Below, in pieces: positions 6,329-7,173 of a DNA stretch of 7,173 bases. The position numbers and the translations under genes are program-made. The DNA comes from Euryarchaeota archaeon UBA102. GTDB taxonomy: Archaea > Thermoplasmatota > Poseidoniia > MGIII > CG-Epi1. The DNA is taken from positions 967 through 8,139 of the forward strand of contig DAHL01000048.1 in the NCBI GenBank assembly GCA_002509225.1, in the 5' to 3' direction. Positions within the stretch are counted from its first letter, which is position 1; every line of letters begins with the position of its first letter. Under the pieces are notes generated by a model, which was not told the origin of the DNA, did not search any database, and saw only the letters and a list, made by a program, of their open reading frames with translations.

Positions 6329-7173
6329 ATGGACGAAACTCACAACCCAAATTTGAAGTCTTGGATCGATGTTAATTCAGATTCTCATTTCCCAATTCAA
6401 AATCTACCTTTCGGCGTTTTTCGCCCATCAAACGGTGGCGATTTACATGTCTGTACAATAATTGGCGACTATGTTATCGATTTATCCATTTTAGATCTCA
6501 ACGGGTTTTTTGCAAATTCAAATTTACAAGACACACTCGTTTTTGATGAACCAACATTAAATGCTTTTATGAGTCTTGGAAGGGACGCTTGGAAAGAAAC
6601 TAGACTAATCCTAAGTAATCTCTTTTCCGAGGATAATTCCGATATCAGAGATTCTAAAATAAAAGATGATGTTCTATTTCATGTTTCAGATGTCGAGATG
6701 AGACTACCCGTTGATATCGGCGATTATACTGATTTTTATTCGTCAAAAGAACATGCAACTAATGTTGGTAAAATGTTTAGAGGTGAAGAAAACGCATTAA
6801 TGCCTAATTGGTTACATTTACCTGTAGCATATCATGGCCGCGCCTCTTCTGTAGTTGTTTCAGGAACAGATATCAAAAGACCCAGCGGTCAAATGCTAAC
6901 TAAAGACTCGTCATCACCATCTTTTGGCGTATCGAATAGACTAGATTTCGAACTAGAAATGGGCTTTTTAGTTGGGCCAGGTAATTCTCTAGGAAATCCA
7001 ATTTCTACACAGGAAGCAGAAAATCATATTTTTGGACTAGCTTTAGTAAATGATTGGAGTGCAAGAGACATTCAAAAATGGGAATATCAACCATTAGGTC
7101 CTTTCCTCGGTAAAAGTTTTGCTACATCTATATCTCCTTGGGTCATCACTCTCGAAGCATTAGAACCATTTCG
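6329..7173 (+). CDS. fahA: Fumarylacetoacetase, 3'-truncated by the window edge
   Basis: This enzyme hydrolyses fumarylacetoacetate to fumarate and acetoacetate, the last step of tyrosine breakdown. 281 codons are present of about 420 expected; the frame is open to the edge. The N-terminal SH3-like domain (about 1-120) contains LPFGVFRP (28-35). The catalytic domain follows, and its residues match mouse FAH with a constant offset of nine: D135 (mouse D126), Y137 (Y128), H142 (H133, catalytic), R151 (R142), Y168 (Y159), E208 and E210 (E199/E201), D242 (D233), R246, Q249 and K262 (R237, Q240, K253). D135, E208, E210 and D242 form the Ca/Mg site. The visible active site is complete. The ATG is one base after the preceding stop (TAATATG), so translational coupling is likely. 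The upstream AGGATGG is only a weak ribosome site. The closeness to the mammalian enzyme points to true fumarylacetoacetase rather than the wider FAH superfamily. Confidence 0.97.
   Translation, partial: MDETHNPNLKSWIDVNSDSHFPIQNLPFGVFRPSNGGDLHVCTIIGDYVIDLSILDLNGFFANSNLQDTLVFDEPTLNAFMSLGRDAWKETRLILSNLFSEDNSDIRDSKIKDDVLFHVSDVEMRLPVDIGDYTDFYSSKEHATNVGKMFRGEENALMPNWLHLPVAYHGRASSVVVSGTDIKRPSGQMLTKDSSSPSFGVSNRLDFELEMGFLVGPGNSLGNPISTQEAENHIFGLALVNDWSARDIQKWEYQPLGPFLGKSFATSISPWVITLEALEPF

Noticed and set aside
1..7173. CRISPR arrays, tRNA or rRNA genes, insertion sequences, attachment sites
   Set aside because: No regularly spaced repeats, cloverleaf-like segments, transposase motifs or flanking terminal repeats were seen; nearly all bases are coding.

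Overview
The window is AT-rich, gene-dense prokaryotic DNA and looks archaeal. Three things suggest this. The first genes of the transcription units have no Shine-Dalgarno sequence and carry TATA-like boxes about 24-30 bases before the start codon, as in leaderless archaeal transcripts. At least two operon-internal genes do have GAGGT/AGGTGA-type sites. The membrane proteins carry acidic Ig-like/PKD domains of a kind common in marine Euryarchaeota. My best guess is a planktonic Marine Group II/III (Poseidoniia-like) archaeon. This is inference, because no rRNA or marker gene is present.

Layout: (1) Bases 1-258 hold the 3' end of a ROK-family sugar kinase on the + strand. (2) A perfect A/T palindrome (256-275) follows and contains the stop codons of both converging genes. 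(3) On the - strand, 273-962 encodes a small membrane protein with three predicted membrane segments and a C-terminal Ig-like domain. (4) A 47-base divergent promoter region separates it from (5) an M50 site-2-type intramembrane metalloprotease (1010-3079, +) with a PDZ-like insert, a PKD domain and a further C-terminal domain. (6) After a 46-base gap with a promoter-like box comes a tightly packed + strand operon running off the right edge: 4-hydroxyphenylpyruvate dioxygenase (3126-4214), homogentisate 1,2-dioxygenase (4214-5398), an unrecognised 306-residue protein (5407-6327), and fumarylacetoacetase (6329 to the edge, incomplete).

The operon is the homogentisate route of tyrosine/phenylalanine breakdown: 4-hydroxyphenylpyruvate to homogentisate to maleylacetoacetate, then fumarylacetoacetate to fumarate plus acetoacetate. 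The metal and catalytic residues of the three known enzymes are visible, so the pathway looks functional. The one step without a recognised enzyme is maleylacetoacetate to fumarylacetoacetate isomerisation, normally done by a glutathione-dependent zeta-class GST. The unknown 306-residue protein sits exactly between the enzymes before and after that step. It has several highly structured motifs (LRCGG, TAGLHHP, MHGF.N, GSCSFDEP). It is the most interesting item here and a candidate glutathione-independent isomerase, though that role is a hypothesis. No stretch over 300 bases lacks a gene.
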